Below are positions 1-12,700 of a stretch of DNA of 64,000 bases, one piece after another. The stretch comes from Asterias amurensis (taxonomy: Eukaryota; Echinodermata; Asteroidea; Forcipulatida; Asteriidae), in NCBI RefSeq assembly GCF_032118995.1, contig NC_092665.1:15148012-15212011 (forward strand). Reading direction: 5' to 3'. The notes beneath the pieces are model-generated. The model was given only the letters and a program-made list of their open reading frames with translations. It was not told the origin of the DNA and did no database searches. The position numbers and the translations under genes were made by a program. Position 1 is the first letter of the stretch. Each line of letters opens with the position of its first letter.

Positions 1-3000
1 GGGGCGCCCTCTCGACGGACCTTCAGTTTGAGCGTAATGGTCTTGCCTGTCATCTTGATCGCCGTCAGACGGCGGTGGACCTCGGCGGCGAGCTCGCTGA
101 CAAAAGTGTCTGCTTCGCTGCTCTGTACTTGGAGAATCAAAAAGAAGTTGCATTAAGGTAACGAAGAGGTCTCGGATATTTATTTTACTTTAATTGTTTA
201 TTTATATTCCTAATATCGAGTAATAAACCAAGCATTCCAATTATATTGTGGGTATGTTCGAGGTATTGCAACAAGACTGGGCAATTTGTTTCCGAATTCA
301 GCAAATTCTGCGCTTCTGATCACTATTCGCAGATTACTAATTAATCGCCAAATTGCTTCACCAGCTGTGTAAGTGGAGACTGCCTCTGCTAACCGGTGAA
401 ATACGCTTGACATAAGCGTGAAATTCTCTGCTTCCGTAAGCGCCAATTCTTTGCTTATGGTAAGCAGAGCCACAAAAATAGACATTTTGGTACAACCACC
501 TGCAGCCGCTATAACCTCTAAAGGGTTAAATGGATAAATATTCCACACCTGAGTGAATCGGATTCCATAATTAATCTCAGCGGAAACTGACTTCCTCTCT
601 CGTTCAACTCTGATAGCTCGATCGTCGATGCCTCGGCAATAGCTGTAGAGTGCTTGCCCCGTCTTGGGTCCGAACTCCTTCTGTAGGGTGCCAAGGGTCA
701 AACCCTGGAGGTCACCGCAAGTTTCTATACCCATGGTCCTAAGACGAGACCCTGTGGACCAGCCGACTCCTTCAATGAATGGACGGTTGGGAGGGAAAAT
801 TGATTATGCAAGAAAACAAATTCTTCAAATAAACAGGCTCTGCATAAGTGCAGATTATATAGTTAAAGGCACTGGACACTATGGTAATTACTTAAAATAA
901 TTGTTAGCATAAAACCTTGGTAACGAGCAATGGAGAGCTGTTGTTAGTATAAAACACTGTGAGAAACAGATCCCTCTGAAGTAACGTAGTTTTTGAGAAA
1001 GAAGTAATTTCTCACTAAAATACTTGTAGTGAGTTCTCAAAACCAAGCAACTGAAAGCACACCCCTTGTATCTTGCAACTTTGACGAACAATGAGTTCAA
1101 TTTTCACACAGGTTTGTTATTTTATGCATATATGTTGAGATACACCAAGTGAGAAGACTGGTCTTTGACAATTACCAATAGTGTCCAGTACCTTTAAATA
1201 TTCCAAAAACCTTTCTGACATATAGCAGACATTTGTGGTCATCCAATACATTACATCAGTGACATAAAAATAGGCCCAATTTCATGAAGCTGAGCAAGAA
1301 ATTTGAGAGGCATCGGGGACAACAGTATAAAAATTACGAGGTGCTTGACCAAGACACTTGTCTTTTCTTACCAGGTAGGTCTTTGACTGACTGCTCTTTC
1401 ATGAAGTCGACAGCATCCTTGGCATCTAGGTAGAACTGTCCATTGGGCTTCGCCTTCCTTGTGCTCATTCGAGCGAGCAGGATGTTACCAGCTGTCAACA
1501 AAATAAAAATAAAGTTATTTCCAACTTTTATTTAAAGATAATGATGGTAGAAAACTTTCCTTAAAGCCATTGGACCCTTTCGGTTCAGAAAAAAAAAAAA
1601 AAGTTCACAGATTTACAATAACTTTCAGAGTTTACAGAAGGCAATGGTGAAATACTTCTCTTGAAATATTATTCCATGAAATGCTTTACTTTTTAAGAAA
1701 ACAGCAAAACAACATAAATTCTCATTAACGAGAAGTACGGATTTATTTTAAACATATGTCATGACACGGCGAAACTCCGATGACCGATTGAGTCTAAATT
1801 TTTACAGGTTTGTTATTTGATCATGTTGATATAGAAGTTGTGGTACAAAAAGTGTGGGCATTGGACAACACTGTTTACCGAAGGGTCCAATGGCTTTAAA
1901 GTATTAGGCTACTTGCTAAGGTGCTGTAGTTAATGAGAAATGAGTAAACAATTTCACAAACATAACTCTTGTCTACAATGGACTTACGCAACTCTCCTGA
2001 AAACGTTACTCTTTGATGTTCACTTCTGTGTTTCTCGAAAACTTGATAACTAATAAAGCTGAAACTTCTACCGGTAAATTATAATACATGTACATTCATC
2101 TCTATTCACAGTGAGTAGGAATTCATGTCATGATCAAAAACATGATATACAAAAGGTACCAAAAACCCTTTAAATTGTTATAAGTGGTTTATTTTATTTT
2201 TGTTAAAAATAAAAAAACAACCAAATGGTTGACACCAACCAAACTTACAAAGTTTTTACAGAAAAGTGAAATTAACAACAAATTCTTACCGAGACCGGCA
2301 GATGCATTGCACCCTGTCTTCTCTCTAATTTCTGCTCGTAGTATTTTAGCTAGCTCCAGCGGAGTGACCCCAGTATCATCAATGATCCCGGTCACATCAA
2401 CAAACATCTCATCGCAGCTGACCGCTTCGATGTCATGGGTGTAGCTTCATGTGCATAGTTTAAAAGAAGAAGAAAAAAAAAACCAATCAAATTATTATTA
2501 TTGTGGTTTATTAAAAACATTCAAAACACGTAGCCCAAGGATCGAATAACATCTGAATTTACAAAGGGATTAAAACAAGCAACAATTCATTATATTAATT
2601 AGAAGTCTAATATATAACAAATTCTGCTATTGACTTAGGCCTATGTATTTTGATCTTGCTTTGGGTTTTTTTGTACACAGCACGTTACGGCTGTTTTGCG
2701 GCAATATAATTAAATGTTTATAAGTGTCTTTTTCTTTGTTGTTATTAATCATGTAATATATTACTACGTAGTTCTCATATAACGCTTTATCAGGGCATCT
2801 CAAAGTGTGCAGTGTTTTCTTCACCCAAGTATGTGGACCTGGTTTACAAGGTGCTGTGGTGCAACCTGCAGCTAGTCATTAACGATCTTAACGATGGGGT
2901 TGGGGCTTGGGGAATAACTCCCTGTAACAGATTAAAAAAACTGAATTAAATAAGTTAAAATTTCAAGTTCTGAGGGGTATAAATCAACTCACCTCGCTAT

Positions 3001-6000
3001 CGTCTCATACAACAACTGAGACACTTTTCTGTAGCCCTCAAAATCATACGGAATCGTCTGAAGCTCTGGGCAGAGGCTCTTCGCTTTCCCCATAAACATG
3101 CCGTTCCGTAATCCAAACTTGCGGGCTTCATAGCTACAGCTGGCGATTTCAGCCATGGAGCTGAAGTTCGACTTAGACTTGGATTTCTGAGGCTCACTCT
3201 GGCATGTTGAGTCAAGCATCCCTGGACTGGTCAAAGTTCTGGAAGTTGACAGCAATGTTGATGAAATATTTTCTGAGTGGGAGCTTGAGTTCAACCGAGT
3301 TGTGTCGTCAGACTTTGGAGGAATGTCTTCAGTAGCTGATGAATTTGTTGATTTGTCTTTTTCTTGTAAGGAGAGTTTTGTTGGACTGATATGCCGACTC
3401 TTCACGTCCTTCTTCTCATCTTGTTTGTACTTATTTTCATAGTACGCTCTCTCATACTCGCGAGTCTCTTGGTTTGCCTCAGGCATTCCTTTCCCTCGGG
3501 AGTGCGTTACGGCGACTGGCTTCCCGATCAGATCTGGACGGTTGCGCAGACCCACTGATACGAAGAAGCAATCCATATCAACATGCATGATCACACGATC
3601 TGATTTGGAGGATCTTTGCGTGTCCAACGTCTTAGAGTGAGCATCTTGGATTTCATCGACTGATTCAAGAGTTGGGTTTGCTTGATTTGATTCCAAGGAG
3701 CGAGGTGAGGAATCCTCGCCAAGTAGACGTAACTTCTCTCGCCCCGGAAAGCTGGTGTCTCCGCTGCTCTGCAGGGTGTTCACGTAAGCCTTGAATTCCG
3801 CTCCCCATGTGGAAATGTAATGCAGCCGAGAGTTGTTGTAAAACTCCGAGACAAAGTTGGCGTCTCCGGCTTTGGCTGGGCCTTTCCCTGTCCTCGGAGG
3901 CTGTGGATTTTGGTTTGTCACTTGGGCAGACCTCACAGGGGAAGTGTCTTGGGAATGGTTAATAGTCGAGCTACCTTGCGGAGCGTCGGAGTGAGTTTTA
4001 TTTCCAGATGCATTCTGAGGTTTCATAAGTGCTGGAGCATCTAGTTCTTGAAACTCAGCACCAACTGGACATTCTGTGTGAGTAATCCTTGTCTCTTGCA
4101 TCTCAGTCTTTTTCTTCTGAAACTCATGGTCATGATCACTCGTCATCTGCCTCGCTGAAGACGAAGGGCTTGGATTTCCTTGGTGTACAGCTGGTGAATC
4201 CTTGCTGGTTAACTTGAGGGTACCCTGTGAGGTAACCCGGTTAGTGTAGAGTTGATATGGAATGTCGGAAAGTAGCTTCCCTGCCTTTATACTGAAACAA
4301 AATAAACAATAACAAAATGCCTAAAAATATAATTGTGTTGACTTCTTATAGGCAAATATTAAAATAAAATATAGTTCAGGTTAAAAATGCAGAAATCACA
4401 TCCCTGTTAACCCACTCTATAATCCCTACCAACCTTTCTAATATCCAATCGGGTCGAACGATCTTCTCATGTCGGAGTTCCTTAATCTTTGCATAGGGGA
4501 GACGTGTTGCAATGATGTGAGAGACTTGGGTTTTACTGTAGTAGGGGATGTACAGTCCTCCATGTAACATCATTAGTCGCTTCAACTCATCAGAAGAAGG
4601 GACTTAAAAGACGAAAAATAAAGTCCCATAAAAATCATGCAATTATTTTTAAAGTAATAAAATGGGTCATACTTCCTGTGACTGCGAAATGAAATTTGGC
4701 GCCACATAGGAAAATTCGGGCCCAAAGTCTTTTATAATTTGAGTGAGAAATTACCTCTCTCTGAAAAACTACGTGACTCACAATGTTGCATACTATCAAC
4801 AGCTCTCCAATTGCTCTTTACCAATTAAGTTTTTATGCAAACAGTTATTTTGAGAAATTACCAATGGGTCATTCCGTGTCAAATCACCCAATGGGTTAAA
4901 CCCAGGCGCATTTTGACCGAAATCAACGAAAAAGTGCATGCCGTAGCACGAAAAGCGTTTATCGGATAGAGCTGAAAATTGAAATTTGAGCTTGTTGAGC
5001 GATTATTACACCATAACAAAAATTTGAGCAAATTTAAAGAGGGTAGGGTTTAAAATTATCTTTTTTGGGGGTGATTTGACATGGAAAGACCCAATACTAC
5101 TGCTCTGACTCCAGTGCCTTTAAAGCTACAAGATCTAGAAACATCGATCTTACCAGTTACTTGGTCCTTCGACCAAGGAACGAACCTCATAGTTCAAGGA
5201 GTACTTACCAGTGTAACCGTTGACGTGGATTGACACCCCTGCAAAGATTCCCGAGCCCACCCCTGCTATCTCTTTATTCCTTGGTGTATCGGTTTTAAAC
5301 TGTTCGGCCAATTTCTGCTTCTTTGCGTTCATGTAGCCTCCCTGCCAAATAGTAAAAAGCAATGGGGAGGAAATCAATACTTAAACAAAATTAGATAACA
5401 CAATTGGGTCATTCCGTGTCAAATCAACCAATTTTCAGAAAAGTTCCCAGGTGACCCCCTCAGATTTTGATGAAACTTCATTAGAATGATTGAATGTGGC
5501 AAAAATGAACACATACAAAAAAGCTAAGCCATACTCCATGTCGTTTTCGAGATATGACCCATTGAAATTTGGTCAAGGCGGCCATTTTGTACTCGCGCAA
5601 GACGCGAAAAGTGAGAAAATGCCAGAAAAAAAAACAGTTACACAAGCTTCAAACATTATTACCATGTATTGTACATGTGTACATGAATGTACATGTACAT
5701 GTATTCTGTATGATATTACATTAAAATGTGCCAAAAACATTTAATATTCAAATTGCCACCACACCATGAAGGAGTTGAGTGCCAAAGCTGAAAATTGGTG
5801 TATAAGTAGATATAATATATATGTTAAACTGGTATCAATTTCAAAAAATGTTTCAATTGATCGCGGGGTCAACCGGGGTCAAGACGGGCGGGGTCTTTTT
5901 GACCTTTTTCTGGCTGGAACCAACTTTGGGTCCATGCTATTTCTGAATGAATGCATTGGTGAGCTTATAATTGCTTATGGGTAAAGACATGCACCCATAG

Positions 6001-6930
6001 ATAATAACTAGGGAATATAGGTTTCATTTGACCCCTCATGTGGGCACAGGGTGACCCCAATTATCACAAAAAACACTTTCGGCTGATTAAAGTGCCTACT
6101 TTAGGTGACCATAACTAAAAAATTAAAAGAGATACGCATAAATTGAGTGCAGATTCATGAAATTTGGCAAGAAGTAAGATGGAATACCAAATTTGAGCTC
6201 TCTACCTGGTACAATAACTAAATTATGAGCTTTCAAAGTCGGAATGTATCACAAAAATCACTTTTCGCGTCTCGCGCGAGTACAAAATGGCCGCCTTGAC
6301 CAAATTTCAATGGGTCATATCTCGAAAACGACATGGAGTATTACTTAGCTTTTTTGTATGTGTTCATTTTGCCACATCCAACCATTCTGATGAAGTTTCA
6401 TCAAAATCTGAGGGGGTCACCTGGGGACCACTGGTTGGTTTGACACGGAATGACCCAATTAAGGCTCCCAAAAAAAATTCAGCAAAAAAAAGCACATACA
6501 AAATACAAACATAGACAAAACAAAAAACTGGAATTAAAAAAACTGTGGCCCAAAGGCAAATTCAATTCTAGAATCAGTAACTGGGGCGCTGTACTCCTTT
6601 TTTCGAAATTTTGACATTCTCTGTCGGCAGAGAATGTCAAAATTTCGAAAAAAAGAGTACAGCGCCCCAGTTACTGATTCTCTAACCGTTACCATGGAGG
6701 TAAATCCAGCCCTATATTAACTCCATTTCTGATTCCGCATTTCTTCCAAAACAAGTTGGGGCACGATTTCACTGTTAGTTTTAGTCACTGACTAGAAGTT
6801 AGAACAAGTATTTTGAGTTCTGATCTGCAATATAATCTGAGATAGTAAAAATTAAAAAACACTTTACCCACTCGCCCCAGCCGTTGTCGCAATCACCCCT
6901 AGACCTCTTCCCTCCACGTCCTCGGCTCAT
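1..6930 (-). CDS. REV1: REV1 DNA repair protein / deoxycytidyl transferase (5' eight coding exons, partial)
   Basis: REV1 is the nuclear Y-family polymerase that inserts dCMP opposite abasic sites and scaffolds other translesion polymerases. Coding exons on the minus strand: 6868-6930, 5209-5341, 4434-4602, 2993-4291, 2290-2444, 1372-1491, 549-769 and 1-122 (open at the window edge), about 760 residues in all. All junctions are GT-AG and keep phase. Seen: an N-terminal BRCT domain (residues about 25-115, with VNGYT, LMMLHGG and HIIATRLP); a long serine-rich linker; the palm motif HVDMDCFFVSVG; the catalytic SCDE (exon at 2290-2444); NILLARMSTRKAKPNGQF; and the thumb and little-finger segments EFGPKTGQALY and ERKSVSAEINYGIRFTQ. 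These match vertebrate REV1 closely. The start in exon 1 gives a basic RG-rich N-terminus and the WGEW-GGYM join seen in family members. The ubiquitin-binding and C-terminal protein-interaction domains lie outside the window. Confidence 0.96.
355..470. repeat. Piece of a GGCCAATTTCAT-type MITE (REV1 intron 7)
   Basis: This stretch, with GTGAAATACGCTTG and CTCTGCTTCCGTAAGCGCC, closely resembles 9340-9415, which lies in an element ending CATGAAATTGGCCCC. It lies in the intron between REV1 exons 7 and 8. Confidence 0.45.
865..1195. repeat. MITE family A (REV1 intron 6)
   Basis: Termini AGGCACTGGACACTATGGTA and its inverse, flanked by TTAA at both ends. The same family recurs at least eleven more times in the window. 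It sits between REV1 exons 6 and 7. Confidence 0.75.
1564..1905. repeat. MITE family V (REV1 intron 5)
   Basis: Inverted ends AAAGCCATTGGACCCTT and AAGGGTCCAATGGCTTT, flanked by TTAA on the left and by TTAAA on the right. A second copy is at 18651-18963. Confidence 0.7.
4727..5121. repeat. MITE family A carrying a nested second element (4863-5094)
   Basis: A degraded family-A element is split by a 230-bp insert whose ends read GGGTCATTCCGTGTCAAATC and, inverted, GATTTGACATGGAAAGACCC. The outer element resumes as CTCCAGTGCCTTTAAA at 5106-5121. It lies in REV1 intron 2. Confidence 0.6.
5402..6460. mobile_element. 1.06-kb foldback element with ~210-bp inverted arms (REV1 intron 1)
   Basis: The left arm begins AATTGGGTCATTCCGTGTCA and the right arm ends with its inverse. 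Pairing continues for about 210 bp, through a shared block containing AAAATGGCCGCC and CTCGCG. The centre has no recognisable coding sequence. It is the long form of the insert at 4863-5094. Confidence 0.8.
6570..6681. repeat. Near-perfect 54-bp inverted repeat with 4-nt loop (REV1 intron 1)
   Basis: Arms 6570-6623 and 6628-6681 pair with a single mismatch around the loop TCGG. The outer sequence is AGAATCAGTAACTGGGGCGC. It looks like a very young short palindromic element. Transcribed within the REV1 pre-mRNA, it would fold into a long hairpin. Confidence 0.85.
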
Positions 6931-7086
6931 CTCTGAAGAAGCTGCTTGTTGAAAAGCTCAAATTTAACAGGTTTGTTTACTTGCAATAAACTCGAAAAGA
7001 AGGAAGATAAAAACAGACAGTGGTGTTTGAAACCCGCTCTACTTTTGGCAGCCTGACAAAACATTGATATACTGCCCTCTACCGAC

Positions 7087-7245
7087 GTGTCACATCTGCC
7101 GACCCCTGTTCGAAACCGCGGCTTCGGTTCCAGATTCCGCTCAGGCTAGCTTTGGCCCCGCCCGCCCGCGCGTGCTCCCACAGACGAGAGGACGGAGCCT
7201 GAAGCCGAATCCAAGTCCGAAGCCGTGGTTTCGACAAGGACCTAT
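7087..7245. repeat. MITE family R (ends TTCGAAACCGCGGCTTCGG)
   Basis: Inverted ends of about 35 bp carry the GAAACC-GGCTTCGG motif around a GC-rich centre. Relatives lie at 8252-8408, 10431-10603 and 54346-54489. Confidence 0.65.
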
Positions 7246-8251
7246 TTCAAGTACGGACACGATTCAAACTTGACAAAATAATAATGAACAAAACAAAACA
7301 AATATTTCACACGAAAATGAAACGAACTTTTATTCAATTTGAGAACTAAACCACAGTGTAAAACCATGTAGGTAGAAAACTTTCTTTGGTGAATAAATTT
7401 TGAATATATACATACAAAAACTTACAGTTGCTATTTTTAGGCAGTGTTTTTGGTGGCTGTTAACCTTATTTTGCTAAGCATAATTTGGTTGTGCATCGCA
7501 ATTTTCGTGCTTCAGCAGCTCATGAAATTTCGCCTTAGTCTTGAACAAAAAATGGTTAACTATACAGGATGACTGGATAGTTTGCACTTTATGCTAATGC
7601 TTCATTTAAAACAACTGTCTTGAGTGTTACAAATAAGTCAAATTGTTTTGTTAAACAAGAGAAAGATAATCTAAGGCACAGTAGCACCTTGTAAAGATTA
7701 TCTAAGGCGCTGTAGCACCTTGTTCGCCCTTAAAAGGTTCTAATCCAATTGGGTCTCAAAATTCACCAATGCAATAACTTTAAGAAAGTTTGTATTTACT
7801 CAGCCCCTTGAGTACCCTGTTTGGTAGATACGTGCACTATATAAGACTTCCATATTATTATTATTATTATTAAATACAAACACTTTTTACGATTGTTGAC
7901 ATTTACATGTCTACACATTGGTAATAATTAATTAATATACATATTTTAATCATTGGTTAAAAAGATACAAATTGTGATTAAATATAACAGAAACAAAAGG
8001 AGCCATCCACATCTTTTTCCTTCGCGTGTCTATGTAACATGTATAAGGCCGTACCCGAATTGGCGGCTGCAGCTTTGACTACGGCTGTATCTAGCCCTAG
8101 CCGTAGCCGTAGCTACAGCCGCATATTCGGACACAGTCTAATCTTTGGTCTGAATCACACGACGTTTGGTAAAAGTTGCTTCACCAACCACACTTAAGTA
8201 TAAGCCTTTTCAGCCTATGTAGCCACAGCCGCAATCAATAATTCAGTCTAC

Positions 8252-8408
8252 GTCCCTTTTCGAAACCACGGCTTCGGGTTCAGCTTCCCCTCAGGCTAGA
8301 TTGGCCCCTGCGGTTGTTTTGCTTTGCATATGTGCACACTGAACTGGGCTGGGCTTCAAACGAGACAACGGAGCCTGAAGCCAAAACCCGTGGATTTGAA
8401 AAGGGCCT
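8252..8408. repeat. MITE family R
   Basis: Left end CCTTTTCGAAACCACGGCTT and right end with inverted GGCTTCAGGCTCCG and AAAAGGGCC. Same size and layout as 7087-7245. Confidence 0.65.
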
Positions 8409-9224
8409 TTGATTAAAAAAATAATAATAAAACCAAATCAATCAATCAATCGAAGAATAAACAGCTGCAAAAGCATGCAAGGAGTACACAGCATTTAAAA
8501 ACAGAACTAATCCTCAAACCATTAAACCGAAATATAAAAAAAGTTAATAAGATTGCTGCACTATAATGTTAAATGTACGCAGCATTTCTACAGAGGGGTA
8601 CTGATCTTCTAAATTCTAAGCTTAAAAAACCCAGAATTAAAGTACTATAAACCACTTTCTATTAAACGGTATGATCAAAAAAAAATATATTGTTAAACAC
8701 AGAAACTACAACTTTATATAGGATTCCAACTGCCTCTCGCTATCAGGAAATTTAGTGGAAATACAAAGATCATGGGTGCCAATCCCACCAAGTAATATGC
8801 CCTTTTTTTTTACAGAACCTCGGGGAAAATACTGAGTACATAGTGCTAACACACATCCCTGTAATATCAAGAGTAAAACCAAAATTAAAATTAATAGAAA
8901 CTACAATGTTCCTTTTGATTTAAATGAAAGAACATATGGTGTTATATTATACATTTATATTTTTAGACAACAATTATATAGGAAGGCCACAATATTCTGT
9001 GAAAATGTTAATAAAAGATTCAACACCCATTTCAATAGTCATAAAAATTCAACAATTTTCCACTCAAAATCGTTCTTTTAGATGCAAATAGTTTCTTTTA
9101 AACAATTGGAAGACACCAAAACCAAGTAAATGTAACACCGTGTTCCTATTGGACATTTTCTTCCCCTGATATGAGAAAAGTTACCCTGACTGACTTTGGT
9201 TTAATTCTACGGTGCATTCCCACC

Positions 9225-9430
9225 TGGGCCAAATTTCTTGGCTCTGCTTGCTGCCAAATTTCTGTGCTAGCCTTGCAAGCGTTGAATGCCCAGTAATGTG
9301 GAGTACGCCCGCGCAGAAGCACAAGTTCCCCACTTACCCGTGAAATACGCTTGCCGTAAACACAGAATTCTCTGCTTCCGTAAGCGCCAATTCTTCGCTT
9401 AGGGTAAGCAGAGCCATGAAATTGGCCCCT
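9225..9430. repeat. MITE of the GGCCAATTTCAT group
   Basis: Ends pair as GGGCCAAATTTCTTGGCTCT and, inverted, AGAGCCATGAAATTGGCCCC. The inner part matches the fragment at 355-470. Confidence 0.55.
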
Positions 9431-9431
9431 G

Positions 9432-9583
9432 GTGTCGATTTCACAAAGAGCCAGGACTAGTCCTAACTTAGGACTTGTCCTAGGAGATATACAAATTGCA
9501 TGGATATTCCTAAGTTAGGGCGAGTAATTGGTCCGAACTCGAGATAAGACTAGTCCTAACTCTTTGTGAAATCCACCCCTGGA
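9432..9583. repeat. MITE family D (TCGATTTCACAAAGAG ends)
   Basis: Inverted repeat with GGACTAGTCCTAACTTAGGA near the left end and CTAACTCTTTGTGAAATCCA at the right. Sister copies lie at 11410-11562 and 41988-42121. Confidence 0.7.
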
Positions 9584-9776
9584 ATTTTATGCTTCAGCCG
9601 TTGCTATCATTATAATTATTGTCAGAAACATGACTATTCTGATTAGTGCAAATCTTACATAAAGAAATTCATTAGCGATAACGATAAAATTGCTACATTG
9701 TGAGTGTTATATTTAGCCTGTGCTGATAAGGTTTTCTTCAATTCTGCGATCCATCCATGTCCATAGGCGTCCAAAA

Positions 9777-12700
9777 CTAACTATTATTATCCTTGTTCTC
9801 AAAGAACATGTAATCCTGCAGCAAAATAATAAAAAGACAACAAAAGGCAGTTAGTTTAATATTCTTAAATCATAAAATGAATCAACGTAATGTTTGTCTG
9901 CAAAATGGAAGGTTTTCGGTTTTTTTTCTCCTGAGACGACCATGATTTCTTATCAAATGCGATACAAACAATTGTGTATAGAGTTAACCCTCCCACTCGT
10001 GACCAACCAAATGAGTCAATATAATGAAAGAACCCAAGATTTTTTTAGCTTTTCTCTTCTGAGAAGACACCAAACTAATCGTGCATCACTAAGCTAATCC
10101 GCACCAACAGTACATAAGCAGCATGCAGCATCAGAGTCCAGCCTTCTCTAGAAGATGATCAGAGCATACTGATCGAAACTTCGAGTAGAAACCAACGGTT
10201 CTGTTTAGAACCACCGCGAGCTCATTTAGAGATTATCATTACATGGTGTTATCTGCAAACCTTTCTATATCATACATTTGAAACCACTTTTGTGTTGTGT
10301 CTAGTCCTCCTTTAGTAGAATCCAAGTGACCTGCTAAGAACTACCTCAAGTCACTTACGAAGCTACAAATCGGCTCACTCAACTTGATTTCAATTTATGA
10401 TTGACATGAACTATTGTGTCTCTTGGGGCCTTTCTCAAACCTCGGCTTTGGCTGCGGCTCAGGCTTAGGTTCCGCAAGCTGCAAAGCAGTTTGGCTTTTA
10501 ACCTGCATTTGGAGCAGCGCGTATTGAACGAACATCAGCACAAAGAGCCTGGCGCCTGAGCCGGAGCCGGAGCCAGAGCCTAAGCCGAGGTTCAAGAAAT
10601 ACTCTTGAAAAAAAATAAATAAATAAAACTGCGGCACTTACAATCAAGAAAGTTGCTCCGATGATGTTTGCCTTCATTTTCACGTCCAAGTCCATCGGGA
10701 CTGTAAGAAAAGAAGAAACACAACCAAAGAATAAAAAAAAAAAATGCTTAGAGAGTCGTTGCCAAGAGGTTGAGAGCATCAAAGGTTCTGCCGGTCTGAG
10801 TCATCGTGGTGTGGGTTAGAGTCCCAGTTATGAAACTTGTGTCCTAGAGCAAGATATCTTTAAATGGCTTATTATGGATTCTATTCTAACCAATTTAATT
10901 TTGGGCGGTCCAAGGGCACCTGTGTTTAGAGGCCTTAAAAGACCTGAGGGGTTTACTGCACTGGACTCAGGTTCTGGTGTTGTCAAAGTGTGGGTTTGGT
11001 TTGTTTCCCTCAACATTATCTGCTTTTTAAAGATGCTATGTCAGATTTTTGGCCCCAAACATTAAAAAATAGATTTTTTTGAGTGAATGGTATTTCAAAG
11101 AAGATCACCCTATAATGTTGGATTTGGGAAGAGGATTTTTAGTGCTGTCAAAGAAACTTTTATAGCCGAGGAAGATATTAGGGGAGGGGGAAGGGGTCGG
11201 CTTTTTGTTACTCACAGGTGCAGCTGAAGTTGTCAGCTTGGGTGATAACCTCACGGAAGAACCCACCCCACTGTTTGCTGATCTTCCCCACTTCGGTCAC
11301 TCCATCCATTCCCATTACCTACAAGAACAACACAATTTTCTGTGATTAAGCAGGTAGTGAAATCTAGGAAAAGTCAACTGAGCATAAAAATGTTAACTCA
11401 AAGTGTCCAGGGGTCGATTTCACAGAGAGTTAGGACTAGTCCTAACTTAGGACTAGTTCTTGAAGATATCGAAAAAGTATGGCTAGTCCTAAGTTAGGAC
11501 TAAGTTACTCGTCCTAACTCGAGATAAGACTAATCTTAACTCTTTGTGAAATCCACTCAAGTGCCTTAGGGGCAGTGTGCTCAGGGGACATGACCAAGAA
11601 CTGTGCCGAATCTTTGACCATAGAGTGCCCTCTATTGGTGAAGCTTGGCAGAGCCAAATCTATGACCGAACGGCCAGGGGAAGAAAAAAAAACGCTTCAA
11701 GACTAAACCTCACCTGGAAGTCTACATCACCGGTACAACAGATCATCTGACAAGCACAGCATGGCCCTCGGATCTTCAGAGTTGGCTGATCATTCACATC
11801 GAGGATCTCGTACATCGGCTTCCACTTGCTCCCTCTGAGAAGAAGAGGAAAAAGAAAAGGTTGACAGAGCTGAACTTGAATTTACAACCTCCGGATGAAC
11901 AAGCCTGGGCCCAATTAAGCAAAAAAATTTGCTAAGCAAGAAATTTCTTCCTTGATAAAAACAAGATTACCATCAAAATTTCCACGTGATTTTCAGGATA
12001 AGCAAACAACAGCTAAATACCAGTAACAAGCAATATGCAACAAAAGGAAATTTGGTTGGTAATCCTGTTTTTATCAAGGAAGAAATGTTATGCTTAGCAA
12101 ATTTTTGTGCTTAGCAGCGCTATGAAATTGGGCCCAGCACTTTACCAGTACCAAATGAGCTATATGGACGCCATTTCGGCAAGTAATTCTATTGATACAA
12201 CAATAGATCAGTGCAGATCAGTGCAGACAATGAACATTCCAATCAGTGGGAAACAAAAAACATTCACTTATGAAATGGCGCCCATGCATATTTCCATCCA
12301 ACTATAGATAAAGCTTCAACTCCGCATCTTGCGCTGCAAGCAAAAATTTTCCCACAGTTAGCAATTTTTTTTTTCTTACAATACAGGCTAACTGAAATTG
12401 GCTTGAGATATTGAGGCTAAAGAAAACTCACCTCTGCCTGATGGTACCAATCACCGTTCCAGGGGGTGACTCCACTGAGATTCTGTAGCTGCAGATATCC
12501 TTGTCAGCACACCAGCAACATCCAGCGCAACACTGGAAGGGACGAACCAAGCGGATCACTTCCTGAAATATACCAAGGGCCAGAGATTTTGGTTAATAAT
12601 CAATGCTTGAAAACACAGTCAAGCCTGTATGCTTCATTTATGAAAGGGAAAGGGCACCAATAATAATAAGAATAATAAAGAATATTTATAGGGCGCCAAA

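Larger units (their letters stand above)
6931..9776. other. REV1 / PLSCR-A intergenic region
   Basis: No gene was recognised. It contains two copies of a GAAACCACGGCTTCGG-type MITE (7087-7245 and 8252-8408), a CGTAGCCGTAGC-rich MITE (8045-8140), a LINE or SINE 3' tail (7800-7872), a SINE tail (8790-8870) and two more inverted-repeat elements (9225-9430 and 9432-9583). REV1 transcription should start just above 6930. Confidence 0.5.
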
